Shown here piece by piece: positions 1-13,900 of a stretch of DNA of 64,000 bases. Every line of letters begins with the position of its first letter. The stretch's first letter is position 1. The position numbers and the translations under genes were made by a program. The notes under the pieces were generated by a model. That model was given only the letters and a program-made list of their open reading frames with translations. It searched no databases and was not told the DNA's origin. The stretch is from Puffinus mauretanicus. Its lineage: Eukaryota > Chordata > Aves > Procellariiformes > Procellariidae. The stretch spans positions 1,302,001 to 1,366,000 of the forward strand of contig JAJKFH010004053.1 in the NCBI GenBank assembly GCA_023333565.1. The letters run 5' to 3'.

Positions 1-2804
1 CTACTTATTTAGGCCGCACACACTCAATTTAAGTATGTGCTTAAATGCAGTCATGCAGTTTAAAATATCATGTCTTTAACAGGAGTTGACTTCTTTTGAA
101 CTTTTTTTTTTGCGGGGGGGACGGGACAGGGAGGTGCTAGTATAAAAATAGCAGGAAAAAATTGAGAAGTGAAGTAAATCAGTTCTGGCTATAAAGTAGG
201 CTCAAGGATTTTGGGTACTTGTTTGAAAGGTGCAAACAACAGTCCACAGAGAGCAAAATCCTCCATGCTGAGATTGCATCTGAGCTGTTGGGGATGCTTC
301 TGACAGATTAATGTGCGCATGTTGTCACTAGTTCTTGAGCTACAAAGCAGTAAGGCACATGGCTGTAGAGAGTAGAGCTTTGAAGAGCTTCAGCCCCAGG
401 TCTAGACCCTCTGCATCAACACTGTAGAAAAGATTCATTTTAAATGCTGAAATGTATTGGAGCCCAGGTGGAAACCAGACCATGTGGGGCGTCCCACTAA
501 CTTCAGTTTTGCTTCAAGGGAGAGCACTTACAAGTTCATAGAAGCGACCTGAGTTGCCATATCTGAAATCTTTCCTGTGTGCTGTAATGATTCTGCTGTG
601 TCAGTCAAAGTAGAGAGTTCCTTGCAACTTGAGACAACCTCTCCTGTTAGGTTTTAAACCCAGATAAGTCAGACATGAGGGAGGAAATACGTTTTTTTAA
701 TAAATGCTTTTGTGAGGGCTCTCAAACTAAAAAAGTAATTGAAGGCTGATCAGTAAAGCACCCCTAAAATAATTTGTGGTTCAATTCTCAGATAGACATG
801 CATGAAACTAGCTGATACCTGTGACACAGATCAGGAGTGACTGAGTGTCTATTTCTAACTTGTTTTTAAAGAATTCCACAACCTATTTAGAAATCCCTTT
901 TCCCTTCCTTACAGTTTTAGCTTTGTTGGTAACTGAAATTTGTGAAAAAGCTAAGCTTCCAGCTTCCAGCTTTGCTTTCACTGTAAGCATGACTCTCTGC
1001 AGGTTTTCTTGGCTAGGACACGATGAACTTAATCTTAGTTTGCTGTCTTCAAGTCTGATGCCTTCTTTATTAGCTGTAGCTGCCAAAATACATTACTTTT
1101 CTTTGATGCACTCTGTTCTGCCAGGCAGGAACAAACAGAACCATATTCAAAAGTTAACTCTTCTGTTTTGGGTTTTTTTTTTAATTGGTATTGATGTAAT
1201 GAGGGGATACGTCATGAGACTGAAAAGTAGCAGAACTAGTGCAAAATGTGTGTACTCAAACCGTGACTATTTTTGAGATATTGATAATATTGCAGATAAA
1301 ATCATGGAAGGTAACCAGATTTCTCTGCAAAGGGACTTGGGCAAATGGGTACCACATTGATTTGCACAGAATATTGGGCAGCAGCAGAGCAGGATTGGTA
1401 TGTGGGGGGTGTGTGTATATGGCCATGCTGTGAGAAAAACACGCTGTCTCACTCTCTTCATTGAGCCTCCCAAGGTCGTGCTGCTTTCATGCAGGGTCAT
1501 GCCAAAGGCATTAGCTGTGCATAGTTGTTGCCGTCATGAATTTGGCTTAAAACAGGGAATGTAGTCAAAGCTAGAGGCAGGATGACTTGCTAATTTTTAC
1601 CTGAAGATACAGACCTGCCATATTGTGCATACTTGAAGTACTTTGGGAGTGCTTACTGTAGAAATATATATGCCTTTCTACTCAGTTAGATAAACAGTTC
1701 AGAATCCAGAAGATGAATGGCAACTAACAGCACGAAAGACTTAACAAACTGTAGAGCAAATGCCTGTATCAAAAAAGTGTTTCGAAGGAGCTCAAAGATA
1801 GCAAACGATAGATTTCTTTAGCCAGCAAAGCTGACTCCCTGGGGGCACTTGGATTGCATTAATTTTGTCCAGATTCAGAAACAGGTCGCACCTGCTTCTA
1901 CCATCCTGCTCTCGGGTAGGTCAGTGGTCTTAAAGTTATACGTGCTAATGGGTCACCTGTATTAAGGGACAAGAGGGCATTTTTCTGAAAAAGGCCAGAC
2001 TCTTTCGGCGCCTGAAAAAGGTTTTTACAGCTTCTCCATTGCATCAGTACCTGGGATCAGTAAGCATAAACGTTTATTTTTGTACTGTCTTGCAACTTGA
2101 ATATGTAGCCTAAGCAGTCTGTGTCTCACCAAGCTTCAGGGTTCAGGGAGGATGGGTGGTCATAGTCTCTGGAAAGAGTGGGGTGCCCTGTGGTCAACAG
2201 ACTGCTTTTTGATATCAGAAAGTAGTGAGATGCAGCTGGGAACTTCGAGCATTCGAGGAAGGACCCCTGGATTCAAGTGGACCAGGTCTTTTTTTCTCTT
2301 TCTTCGCCAAAGTGCGTCAGTGTCGGGTAGAGAGCAGAAGCGATTTGTTTGATACCGGGCTGGTAGCTGAACTACAGCACCCGTTTCCGTGAGGGAGCTG
2401 GCCCGCTGCGATGCTGCTGTGTGCCAGGTCTTGTGCTTCAGCAGCGCAGGGAATCGGAGGGGAGCTGCCTTGGGCTACTGGCCTGCAAAGGAAGAAACTC
2501 ATGTTTGAGTTAACGTCACACCTGATGGTGCTGTATTTATTTTGTGGCGGGTTTTTTTTCTGGTGCATCTCTAATGCATTTCTTCTGGAGTATAGTTACA
2601 GGATCTGTTACACGTGCTCAGTGGTTAAGATTAGTTTTCAGTCCGGGTTTTTGAAGTTGGTCTCGTATAACTTTGGTCAGTGAAGGGAGTGTGTATATAC
2701 ATTAAACTAACAGCTTTCCAGCTTCAGCTGAGACTACAAACAGGATTTGCTAATGTTTGTTTAAATATTTTGGAGGAAGGGAGTGGAAGAGCAGTAAAAT
2801 ATTC
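1..2804. other. unique non-coding DNA, no gene recognised
   Basis: This is AT-rich sequence with no recognisable repeat or gene. The longest open frame, 845-1276 on the plus strand (143 codons), overlaps an opposite-strand frame, has low-complexity hydrophobic composition and resembles no family I know. A frame of this length is expected about once by chance in a window of this size and composition. A small inverted repeat with a 7-bp stem (27-33 with 40-46) is the only structure noted. Intronic or intergenic DNA is the best description. Confidence 0.6.
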
Positions 2805-2892
2805 AATGTATGTGTGGTCTTAAGTGAAATAATATAGATGGTATAGTGCAACGTATGTGTGGTCTTAAGTGAAATAATATAGATGTATAGTA
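2805..2892. repeat. 45-bp tandem duplication (two copies)
   Basis: A block beginning GTATGTGTGGTCTTAAGTGA at 2808 is repeated from 2853, giving a period of 45 bp. The first 33 bases of the two copies are identical. Just after them the second copy has lost one G. The near-identity suggests a recent local duplication, probably by replication slippage. No coding or mobile character is visible. Confidence 0.9.
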
Positions 2893-5800
2893 TGCAAGTC
2901 ATTTTATCATATCTTTTGGAACAAAAAATGGATATTTACTGTTGAATGTTTTGAAGTATTTGCTACTTAAATCATCTGTAGAAGGAAGCTCCTAGTAGGA
3001 ATGTGGAAAGAAAGGCTTCCAGTAACATGAAATGTCCATGTAAGTGCTTTTAGTCTTCAGATTCTTGTTTACTTTTGTGAATCAAGAATATATATTAAAA
3101 CATAATTAAATGTCTTTAATTATAAATGCAAGGAACTTTTCAGGTTTTCCTGTGCAATGGGAAGAAGTGTTTATGGAGACAATTGGTGTTTGTGAGAAAC
3201 TTAAAGTAAATGTGTCTTTTTTGCCTAGTCAGATATATCTGTAATCACATAAGCTATAGACCTCATGAATGCTTAAACATCTTAGAAATGGTGAGTCCTC
3301 AGTTCTCTTTAACTGAAATCAGTGATCTGCTCCTTAGAAATGCCTTTTTAGCTGAAAGAAAACATAGAAAGGCATCTACCATTTGGTACATGTGTGAGGA
3401 AAAGAAGTGGTCTGCTGCTTAGTGAAGAAGTCATTGCTAGCACCATACCTGACTGTTTATTTAAAATTAATAGTGATCACCTAATATTAAATGATGTTTC
3501 CTTCAGAAACATGCAGGAAGGTTTGCACTTTGTCGAATAGTGAGCAAATTCAAGCTCTACCAGAATAAGGAAAGAATAGGTTATTTTATTGAAGTAGGTT
3601 CTTGGTAAAGGTGCTCTTGCTGGCAGTTACATCCCACCTAAACCAAGAGATTGGCATCCTGAGTGCTTGAATGGTCTTGGTGGTTGAGGCAAATAACGAG
3701 AAATAAGTGAAAGGGAGATACTGGAGTGGAGGGATTAAAAGAGATGGGATAGCTGATAAAAATGTAACATGAAGGAGCACAGGGTTCCAGGGTCTCTGGT
3801 CAACACGAATAAATTAGTATTGTGCAGGCTATCACATAAAATTTGGCTGTAAAGCTCTATCTTTTTTCCACAACTAGTACTGCAAAAAAATCCACTGCAG
3901 AAAGGTAAAATGAATGGAACTAGTGAAAAAAATTCAAGAAATTTTTTGATTGAAAAAAGTGAGGAGAGAGAAAACTAGCATTTTTCTAAAATTTTCAAGC
4001 ATTATCAAGCACAGATGGCTGTTTCCAAATGGTTTGCCTCTAAAATATTGCCTACTTCTATGCTAGCTGAATTTTTCAAATATTTTCTAAGTTCAGAGCA
4101 GATTGCAGTGATGCAAGTGGAAGGTAAGAAGAAATAGCTAGCCTCTGTAATGTCTATTTCTAGAAGAAAACTGGCAATACGTCAGCCATACATAAATGGG
4201 AATAAATGTTACTGATCCTTTACTGACACCTGGTCATCCAGAAGCAATTGAGCAGCTCCAGTTCAGATCAAATTCCCTAGCTAGTTGAACTGAAATAAAC
4301 TCTACAAAAATCTTTTTTTTTTTTTTTTGCTTCCACAATATTACCAGTGTTACCTCAGTATTATGAAAACCCATATTGCATAAATTGCACCCAAGAGGTC
4401 CTCATCCAACCTCATCTCCATTAGAACTGTAAAAATACTGTGTCTGAATCTATATATATGTGTCTATTGTATTGATATCCTTGTCATCCGTGACCTAATT
4501 TGGAAACCTCGCTAGGTCTGCATTGCAAATAGTTAGGTACATATGGTTCTCCTCCCTCATGTCTTAGTCATATGTGCACATGTGCTGTTTGGTGATAATA
4601 CCAAATGATTAATATCTTTTGGTTTTCTGTTTGAATGACAGTTGTTTCTTTATTTTCTTTAATGTGCACACATTAACTAGTTTTGTGACATTAAGGAGCA
4701 TGTTAAAGTCTCAGACCAAGCCCAGCAGGGCACTAGGGCTTTTGAGCTGAAGCAGTAAAGACTGCTGTGAAGAGCTTGGGGGTGAAGACAGTCAAGAAAC
4801 TGGGAAACAGGGAGAGACTTGTATGAAGGGTTTGCTTGCTGTAGAGAAGATAGAAGTGGCCTAGGCACCAATGGTCAGGACCAGTGGTATTCAAAGTCAG
4901 GGTTTCTAGCAGAGAAGCTCTGACCTGTAGAAGCTACCTGCACGAGGGAACATTTACTGAATAAGCAAGAAACTTGAGGAAGTAAAAGGACGAATGCATG
5001 ACTGAGGTGGGTGAATGGATTTTCAGAGCTGTATTTTCTCTCTGACTCTGCCAAGGTGATGGTGTGTCATAATAGTTAAGTGAACTTTTAGGTAGTTGGT
5101 TCCTTGACTTCAGAACCTGTTGCAATTTACAGAAGTGCTAAGTACTCTCAGCTGCTTTGGAACATAAGGGTGCACGCAGCAGTAATTAATTTTGGCATTT
5201 CCAAACATTTGAATGAGTGACTTTGCCATCTTCACATTTTAACAAAGGGATATTTGTATGTATATTACCTATTAAAAAAAAAAAATCACCTTAACAGTCT
5301 ATTGCAGCTAGTGGATTCAACGTAAGTAAGCTGGAACATCTTGTACATGCCATTGCTATGAAAATCTGTGAGCAATTAATATAGTTTGCACAACCTAAAT
5401 TGCCAAGTGATGCAAAGCAAGATGAGGCCCAGCATGATTACAGGATCCCAGACTGAGGTACTGGAGTGAAAAAAGAAATATCTTTTTAGACCTACTGCAT
5501 ATAAAAGACTGCAAGACAATAAATATCAACCCACAAAGACAACTTTCGAACCTGTAAGACAGACAAATGGGCACGTATCTTTCTGGTTGAAACGTGTACA
5601 AATTGCTGCTGCAGGACTGGAGAGAGATGTTTAGATTACATTTGCAGTCTTAGATATGAAAAACGGTTTGCAGCCCAAAACTGGGGACATGTATTTTTGG
5701 GGAAGGAATTTATCAGTTAATGAGGAACAGAAGGAGCAGACTGACTGATTACAGGACAAGAAAGTACATACTGACTCTGCCCCAGGGAGAACGAGCATGG

Positions 5801-8800
5801 CTAACAATTCCAGACAGATGCTCCTCAAGAAGGGGCTGTGGATGTTTTTTGATCTTTTTTTTTGTGTGTAGGAATAGCGGAGGTGGTAAAAAGAGATTGT
5901 AATCTTATAAAATAAAGAACTTAATGTTTCCAGGTCATGGCTGTCCACAGGTAAATTTATTTAGTTAATTTTTTTAATTTAGTTGTTAGTATTTGTAATG
6001 CTGTTCTTGTCAGCTGTTTTGTATAATGTTATGTGATATGTTTGCATTTTGTAATATTCTAAATTTCTTCTATAGCTTTTTCCCCATTTATCTTATATGG
6101 TCTGGTTTTTAATTAAAAGCAGGTTTTCAAAAAAAGCGTGAGAACGTTTAAAAAGTCAACTCAGGCACACTGGAGGATGGGAAAATAAAATCTGACTCCT
6201 GAAATCTTGTGAATGTGATAAAAGTGAGTAAATGTAATAGGCTGAGATGAAAAATCAAAAGATGTATTGAATTGATAGTCATAAACCTGGCTGCATGTGT
6301 GGTTGTCTGCTAGCTCAGCTGAGAACCACTTCTTCCCCTATCCCAGCCCGAGCATTAACTGTGTGGACTGAGAAATTTGACTCTGTCTGAGGGACCTAAG
6401 CAGCTATACTAAGTATTCATGTTTTATATATAAATGTGACCTCTATCTTGTCAGTCATAAAAAGAAAAAAGTATGAAAAAGTCCTCTGAACCAAGTTTTA
6501 TATGAGGATTAGTGAAAACAAATTCAGAACCAGCTTGGAAAACCGGCCTGTTAATTGCCTGAAGCTGTTGCAGTGACTAACGATGTGCTACCTGCTTCCC
6601 ACCCTGGGGCTTGGGAGGGTGGATTCTCAGAGACTTCAGGTGCTCTGGTCGTGTGTCTGCCATTCCCCAGCAAACCAGAGGCACCTGCTCTGTGTTGCTG
6701 TGGTAAAACACGCCGTGGAACACGTGGTAGTGTCTGAACTATGTGTGTGGAGCAGGAGATGTGTGTGTAAGACATGGTCTGCTTTTGCTTTCCTCCTTTG
6801 TTTCGTGGTCCTACCCATCACAACCCAAATGAGTGGGCAGCTCTTGGTTCTTGGGGTTTTTTTCATGTTTGTTCTGGAAGAGAGACTTGGATAACTGTCT
6901 TAAGCAGTTAAAAATCATGTGTCAGGTTCTATTCAAATGAAGACATTTAAATAGCTATCACGGGGGAGACTTCTGTCTTGTGTCCCCATTATTTCTTGCA
7001 AGGCAGGAGGAGGAGCAAATGTCTTCCTCTCTCGTGTTTCTATGCAGCCATAAGGCCTTTTTCCTTTTCTCAAATCTGAGATTTTTAAAGGCCAAAATTT
7101 AAAGAAGGAGACAAGTATATTATCGAAATAGTAGTCCTTCCCTGTATATCCTTCATTCATTGTTGTGTGAGATTTCTTTTTCATGTTCCTCTGAAGCGGA
7201 GGGGAGGCAAGGGAGGCTGCCTGGCTCTCATTTGACCTCACTTGGGCTGACCGATGGATCAGCAGCCTCTGAGGTTAATCTTTTATTTTGGGGAGACTGC
7301 TATGAAGTCCCAAAGCCCTGGGTGATGCTGCTGTTTCTTGTCAGTTAAAATGTCTAAGGAAATAGTTCCTGAGTTTAGATGGCTCTCTGATTTGCTTCTG
7401 AACCAATTCTGTACCCTGAGAAGTACACAGCAGGACTAATCAAACTGTGTGTACAGTCTGCATTCAGGTGTACAAAAACAAATGAGAAAATGCAGATTAG
7501 GTAGCTATTTCAGTAAATGTTTTCTTACCATTTTTGTATTCTTTGTTCAAAAATCAGTCAATGCATTGGCAGGAACTGAGTGGGACATGATTGTGTCCCA
7601 TGTGTTTTGTTTTTATTTGGGGAAGTAGGACGTACCATGGGGGCATCAGGAGGACACTCGGGCGGAACTGGACGCCTGAAGGTGACGGCACTCATGGTTG
7701 AGACTGAAATTTCACAAGTGAGGAGGAATGTTCACAGTTCTTATTTCCTGAACTGAAGTAAATTCCCACTGGAAAGGGAAATTTCTCACCAATACCTTTG
7801 CAGTATGCCTTCTCCCATTCCCCATGAAGCTGCTTGTGGGATAACAGAAGCTGGCAGTCAATGGCAGTAGCCTGCAACCCATAGCTCAGGAGTTGCAATT
7901 TCTGCTGGCTGATGTCTGCATGCCAGTGGCTTGGGATACTGAGTACCTATTGAACTGTAATTAGTAGGTCTTGCTGCAATTAATAATGTCAGCCTACATT
8001 TAGTTAACATTTTAGGCTTCTTTAAGGATTCCTGTTATGGTTGCCAGTGTTAAATTCTGTTCTGTAATGTAATTTCTTTGGGTTGATGAACAGACGTTGG
8101 TGGGTTTAAAAAATGAATAGATAAACAAAGGAAGACATTAAGTAAGCTTTCGATTTCAGAAGCTACTAAGTCAAGAGAACTGTAGAGAATCTAATAAATG
8201 TCCTGCCGGTAACATGAGACTATTAATGGTTGAATGAAAAGGTTTGGGGGTTTTAAGGTAGTTGCAGGAGTTCCGTGTTTTGGTTTTGTGATACTTGCTG
8301 AAACTTTAACCAAGTTGTTAATAGCCATCTGTGTTTCCTTTTAGTCACTATGTTACTAAAACCATGGGATGAACTCTAGACTTGATATACTTTTCTGTTC
8401 AAGAGTTCTTAGTAACCAGAAAATTACCAAGGTCCTGAAGATCACAGTGAAATGAAGCTTTATTTTCCTCTCTTCGTCTTCAAATAATTGTCACTAGAGA
8501 GCAAAATGTACTCTTGGTGTATGTATTAAGTATCTCATCACAGACACTTTTCCTTAAAGGATCAAGTATATGTGACGGCACCCAAATATTTCAAACCCGA
8601 GACAAACAATGGGAGAAATTATTTAATACATTGGCATTTTATCTGTTCTCTTCCCTATCATTGTCATAAAAATAAGACAATTAGGTGGATGATATACAAA
8701 AAAGTAACACACCATTTGTGTAAATATTAAAGGCTTAGAGGAGGCTGTAGTGCACTCCATTAAAGCCTCTCATAGCTCTTAAACTGGTGGCCTCAACAGT

Positions 8801-11280
8801 AGAGGTACAAAGGGGGCCTGAAAGGAGGGTAGCTTCCCAGTGGCACTTTCAGTATCGTATCTAAGGGCATGAACACACTCCCTGCATCCAACCCTGACTT
8901 CTTTGTTGCAAATAAATTGAGGTTTAGAATTGGCGTGTCCGGCCAATGGAAAATTTTGGAGTTGTAAAGTATCTGCTTCAGAAAGTGTAGCTGAAGACCG
9001 AGAGGCACGGCTCTTGGGAGGCTCTTCGGTATGGGGCCAAGAAGCAAGGCTTGCAGTGGCTGATGTGAACTGGCCTGTGTCTGTACTGCACAGATCTTGG
9101 AGCATATTAGCTTTTCTTCTGTGCTCAGGTTCTCTCACCAAGGGAACTACTTGGATTGCTCTAAGTAGGAGCCTGTGTGCGAACTAGTATGCCTGCAGTG
9201 TGGATACTGAGAGGCCAAGGGCTGTGCAGTGAAACAGAAAGGGAAATAATTTGACGACGCAGATAGGAATTGTCATGTGTGTTGGAGCCAGCAACTCAAA
9301 GAAGGCTTTCCCAGGTAGGGTGCTCTGCAGCATCCTTGGGAATCCTGGAGGGACAGTGCTTTTCGTGGCAGAAAGTCCTGGATTCTCCAGATTTAGGACA
9401 GTTTTCATCCCCGCGGTATTGGAGAGGCTTGGCTTCTGAGTTACCTGTCCCCAACAAAGCAGATGTGGCATCCTGAAACCAGCATGTACCAGGCAGAATA
9501 CAGTAGACAGCTGCTTAAATTTTATTGAAAGTTCATGAAACCTGACGGATATTTTATACTAAAAAGTCACCTAAAAATCAGCTATTTCCAATAAAAGGCA
9601 GTTCCAGCAGAAATTTCATAGCCAGTTACAATACAAAAGGAAAGACTACTAGTCAATGTCATCTTAATTAAGGCTAGATGATATAGAAATTAAGCTCCTC
9701 TGAAAATTAAAGATAGAATGTTTAAAGATAAAAATGATGACAATGCTTCTGTCTACAGGAATAAAAATGAGTATTTGTTCTAAACTCATAATTTGGGGTT
9801 TTTTTTCTATTATATTATAAAATAGCCACACTGACTCAGTCATAGTTCTTTGGAAGTTACAGATGAGATTTTAAAGCCATATATAATAATCTATATAAAT
9901 TATAGTAAATTACAAGAACCTCCTTCAAATCTGTCAAACTTAATTTTCTGCTCTGTCACAGTGACGGAGACAGTGAAGCTAAATGACATTTTACACTGTG
10001 CATACTGTCAGCTGCCAAAAGCCTATGGCAATAGCTGAATCCACAGTAAACCCATAGACAACTGGTCAAGAAGACGGGCTATGTAATTCTCTCAACAGTG
10101 CTTCTGAGGGAGCTTTCAGCATCGTTTTGCAGTGCCTACAACGGCAAAGCAGTGGCATTCTTGATGATGAGCAGTTTGACAGAGCTATACCTAGCTATTT
10201 CAAATACTGGTTTGGGTGCTGATAAGTGGTTTAAGGGTCCTATTTCTCTGGACCTCTGTAATATCAGAAACATAATTAGGATCAGTGTCATATTTGGCTG
10301 TAGTCCAGCTATATCCAAAAGCGAGTATATAGCATATTCTCTTTTAAACTAAATGGTTTGTCAGTCATTCAAAGTCTCATAGGTTGTTCTGCTGGGAAGA
10401 AAAAGTGATGAGAGAATTGCCTATAATCTTCGATGCATCTTTATTTGTTTGCAAAACAAATCTTCATAAAATTATATCTTTCTAAATAAAAAAAGAATAG
10501 GAATAATAAAGGGAGCGGTCTCTTTATTCTTTATTCTCAAAATTCGTGTTAGTGCCAAGATTATGCTTGAGATGCACTCTCTGAGTTTTCTTCTATGCTT
10601 GTATTGCAAGCGTTCCTCTGATATTTCATTGTTTTCCATTGCCTTTTCTGGCTACATCTGTGATGCTTTTGTCTTTGTCTTTTTGCATATACAGTAGTAC
10701 CAACAATTTCAAAATTGCTTTTAGCCACCAGGAGAATCCCTCTCCTTGCACCACACAACAACACCAGAGCAGCATCTGCATGAGTTAGAGTGGTAATTTC
10801 TTCTGCTTCTAAGGGATCTTAACTCCATATTACACTTACAGTGAATTAAGCATTCCCATTATGCCTCCAACGCCACAGATTTTGTACTCAATACCTCTGA
10901 TATGAAACTACTCTTACTGCTTGCTTTTAATGTATGTCAGGCTCCTTGGAAATTGAGGACAAACATGCCAAACGCGTTAATGGTATCAGATGAGACATCA
11001 AACTGCTGTGTCCAGGGTAATTCATAAACTTCATCTTCCGACCTTTGAGGGTTTTTTCTTCTCCAAAACTTCCCGTTTACACATAAGACCTAAGACTGTA
11101 GGTCCTTGGGAGTCTGTAATTTGCACATTCTGTGAAATTTTTTTTAGACTTTGAGTATTGATGTAGGGGATATACCATTTTTATGCAGGGGCTGCAGGAG
11201 GGAGCTAGGCTATGTAGCAAATCGTCTTATGTCTTACCTGGAGTGGCAGGATGTGAAGTTTGGGAGTTTGTCTTCTAATT
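2893..11280. other. unique non-coding DNA, no gene recognised
   Basis: This is a long AT-rich stretch without a recognised gene or mobile element. It contains a 16-base T run at 4313-4328. Two parts have somewhat higher GC (about 6550-6880 and 8780-9480). They give overlapping short frames on both strands, such as 8779-9141 on the minus strand (120 codons), but none has a recognisable domain or consistent splice signals. I treat these frames as chance openings. Confidence 0.55.
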
Positions 11281-11289
11281 AAGGTGGCA

Positions 11290-11318
11290 TCATTGTTATG
11301 ATTTTTCATAACAAATGA
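11290..11318. other. inverted repeat (12 bp stem with one bulge)
   Basis: TCATT plus GTTATGA (11290-11301) faces TCATAAC (11306-11312) and, after one bulged A, AATGA (11314-11318), around a TTTT loop. Right beside it a short direct repeat, ATGGTGCTGAA, occurs twice (from about 11319 and about 11337). This looks like a small local rearrangement product. Nothing points to a gene. Confidence 0.6.
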
Positions 11319-11716
11319 AATGGTGCTGAACAAATGATGGTGCTGAAATGTAAGAGTATTATCACTGCATAATTTTCCTAGCTGGTCATTTACTTCTTTT
11401 TTTCCAGAGCGAAGGTAACTTGGAGCTGGCTTTGAAGATAATTTAGGACCTTGCAAACCCTATAATGAAGTATTCAATACCATGCTCTACTTTTTCATGT
11501 GACACTGGATTGTCATCATCCACAGCCATTGGCAAGCTGCTTTGCCAAAAAGTTAAAAATGCTTTCAACTGTAATCTTCATTTAATCTGAGGAGAAATTT
11601 ATTTGATTCCTCATTTCCTCTGATTTTTTTTTTTTTAAATTCCCTTCATATGCCTCTCTCAAATAATTTTTAGATGACAGCAGAAAGGAAGAGCGGAAAC
11701 AGCGGCTTGTTTATGA

Positions 11717-11744
11717 TAGTAGTAGTAGTAGTAGTAGTAGTAGT
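11717..11744. repeat. (TAG)n trinucleotide microsatellite
   Basis: About nine uninterrupted TAG units sit in AT-rich DNA. Perfect tracts of this length are normally length-polymorphic. There is no coding context. Confidence 0.95.
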
Positions 11745-12619
11745 ATATTTTTTAGAAAAACAAAGCAATTAAAACTTCCAGTGTTTAGGGATGGAAATTT
11801 TCAGGTCCACAGTATGCTCTTTCCTTTAACTAAAGTTATCACAAAACACCTGTTGTAACTAAGTATAGAGGATAGTAGGGCGACGTACTTTAGGAACTTG
11901 GATCCACAGATGTATATGCAGTTTTGACCAATACAGAAATCTTTGGTATATATATAACAAAAAGTTCTCCATATGTATGGCATTTCTGTTGAAAAGTAGC
12001 CATCCATGTCATATCTCACACTCACTGCATTTGTTAATCATAATAGAACAGACAGGTAATATATTTCATTTTGTTTTACTGCAATCAGAAAGCAATAATA
12101 TCTTTCTCATTGCACAACTAGCAGTGGAAGAATTAAGTTGTATGTAGCTGATTAAATTCTTAGTGACAGAGCTACAAAAGAAATACATGAATAAAACATC
12201 ATTATAAATATGCTAGCATCAAAACTTCCTTCATATCATGTAGAGGGTTTTGTATTGTTAAAATCAACTGTATAAAAATAATCTTTTAAAATCTTTTTCA
12301 AAAGCTGAACTTTATTCAAAAGACTTTATTCAAAAGATTTTTTCTATTGTATTTTCAAACTCTGTGTTCACCTCTTCAAGACCAAAATTTTGGATTATGC
12401 TTAGAGAAAAATGCTATTTCTTTAAAAAAAAAAAAACCACAATATCCATCCACAATTATTTATTTGTGAATTTTCTTTTAAAGTAGAGTGAATTCTTTGG
12501 CTGTATAGATTGAAGAGACTGGCTCCATAAATTTGTTCAGCAGATGTATTTTTTGATATCCTGAACAGTGGGTGGAGGTGAGCTTCCCCAGTGTGGTCTG
12601 AAAGAAAACATAATATAAT

Positions 12620-12735
12620 GTATGTGGGAGTTTGGATCTTGTAATCTCATTTTAATTCTGCCCCAGTCTCTGCTGTGTAGCTTTGGACCTGTTCCATAAT
12701 TTCTCTGTGCTTTCATTTTTCATTTTCACTTGCGT
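12620..12735 (+). repeat. possible MIR-like SINE fragment
   Basis: The segment follows the order of the MIR core as I remember it: a pyrimidine-rich 'cccagctctgcc' type part, then 'tgtgt-agc-ttggac', then 'tctctgtgc...tttcat-tttcatttt'. The match is diverged and was made by eye, so this is a tentative assignment to an ancient amniote SINE. Confidence 0.35.
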
Positions 12736-13881
12736 GCCTTTGCCTAAATTAGATTGTAGTATAGGATTTTTGGAATAGGTGCCTTCATGGGGCAGGTAAT
12801 ACATCTTTCAGGAGGAGTAATTTCACTAGGTGATGGTGCAGAGACTATTTTACAAGGTACTAGAAACTGGACTAAATAGAACATAGGATCCATTCTAATG
12901 TGATAAAGCCATCCATACTGAGTGCATGTCAAACCGAGATCATCTGTGGGTTGTTTTCCTATTGCTATCTATCTTTATTTAAATTAAATTTGTACCTATG
13001 TAAATTTTTATATATTATATATAGACACATGCATATATAGATGTATGTATATATTGTTTCCTTTACATACATATGTTCATTTCCTTTACTTTTTACAGAG
13101 AATTTATTTCAATAATAATTCTGGATGCAGGTGTTTTCCATATCATTCCTTTATGTTACTTCTACCTTTTATATAAGTCTTTGGATATCTCTTGCGGCAA
13201 TTGGGCAATTACGGAGTTTGGAGTAGGAGATGGGAGATACTCTGACGTCGATCTGTAGCTTAGTTTAGTCAAAGCAATATGTTACTTAGTTTGTCTTTAC
13301 TTTGGAAATGCTGGAGGGGAAAAGTGTGCACAGCTGGTCCCCGTGCTGCTATACCTGTTCTGAGTCAGCTGAAAAAAGTAATTATCCAGTGTTCTCAGGA
13401 TAGCACTATTAAAAGCAAAATATAACACAGACACTCCCACACCCCCAGTGGGAAACGGTTTTGTAACAGAATTAAACATGTTCATGTGTTGCTAACTCTA
13501 ATTTATTCAGGGTAGGCCCAACGCGAAAGCAGACAGTTTTTTATTTGAGGGCTGGTGTCTGGTTTGCATTAATATACATTCACGTTTCTGTCTGGCAGTA
13601 CAGAAATTCAGTACATAGGTGTGCGCTGACTTTGGTCACGTGTGAGGAAAGCCCCGTGTAAATGAGAACAACGTCCTGGGGCTTTGATCTGGTGAAACGT
13701 TTGAATCAAAGGTATAACCCTGTACCTCCTTTAGGATGATGAACATGAGCTCGTTCATGAGGTTTAATAGATGCTCTGTCGCAAAGTTGAATTAAGTCTC
13801 CATACTGCCGGAGTATTTTGCAGGTACTTTCTTTTTTTTCCTGGCATTCAGCTCTGTGACCTATTTTCTTTTCGTGTGTGA

Positions 13882-13900
13882 TTTTTTTTTTTTTTTTTTT
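13882..13900. repeat. poly(T) tract, 19 bases
   Basis: There is an uninterrupted run of 19 T on the plus strand. No retrocopy or SINE was recognised at either end, so it is reported only as a homopolymer. Confidence 0.95.

Noticed and set aside
845..1276. 143-codon plus-strand frame
   Set aside because: No domain, no splice signals in keeping with a gene, hydrophobic low-information composition and an overlapping antisense frame. About one frame of this length is expected by chance here.
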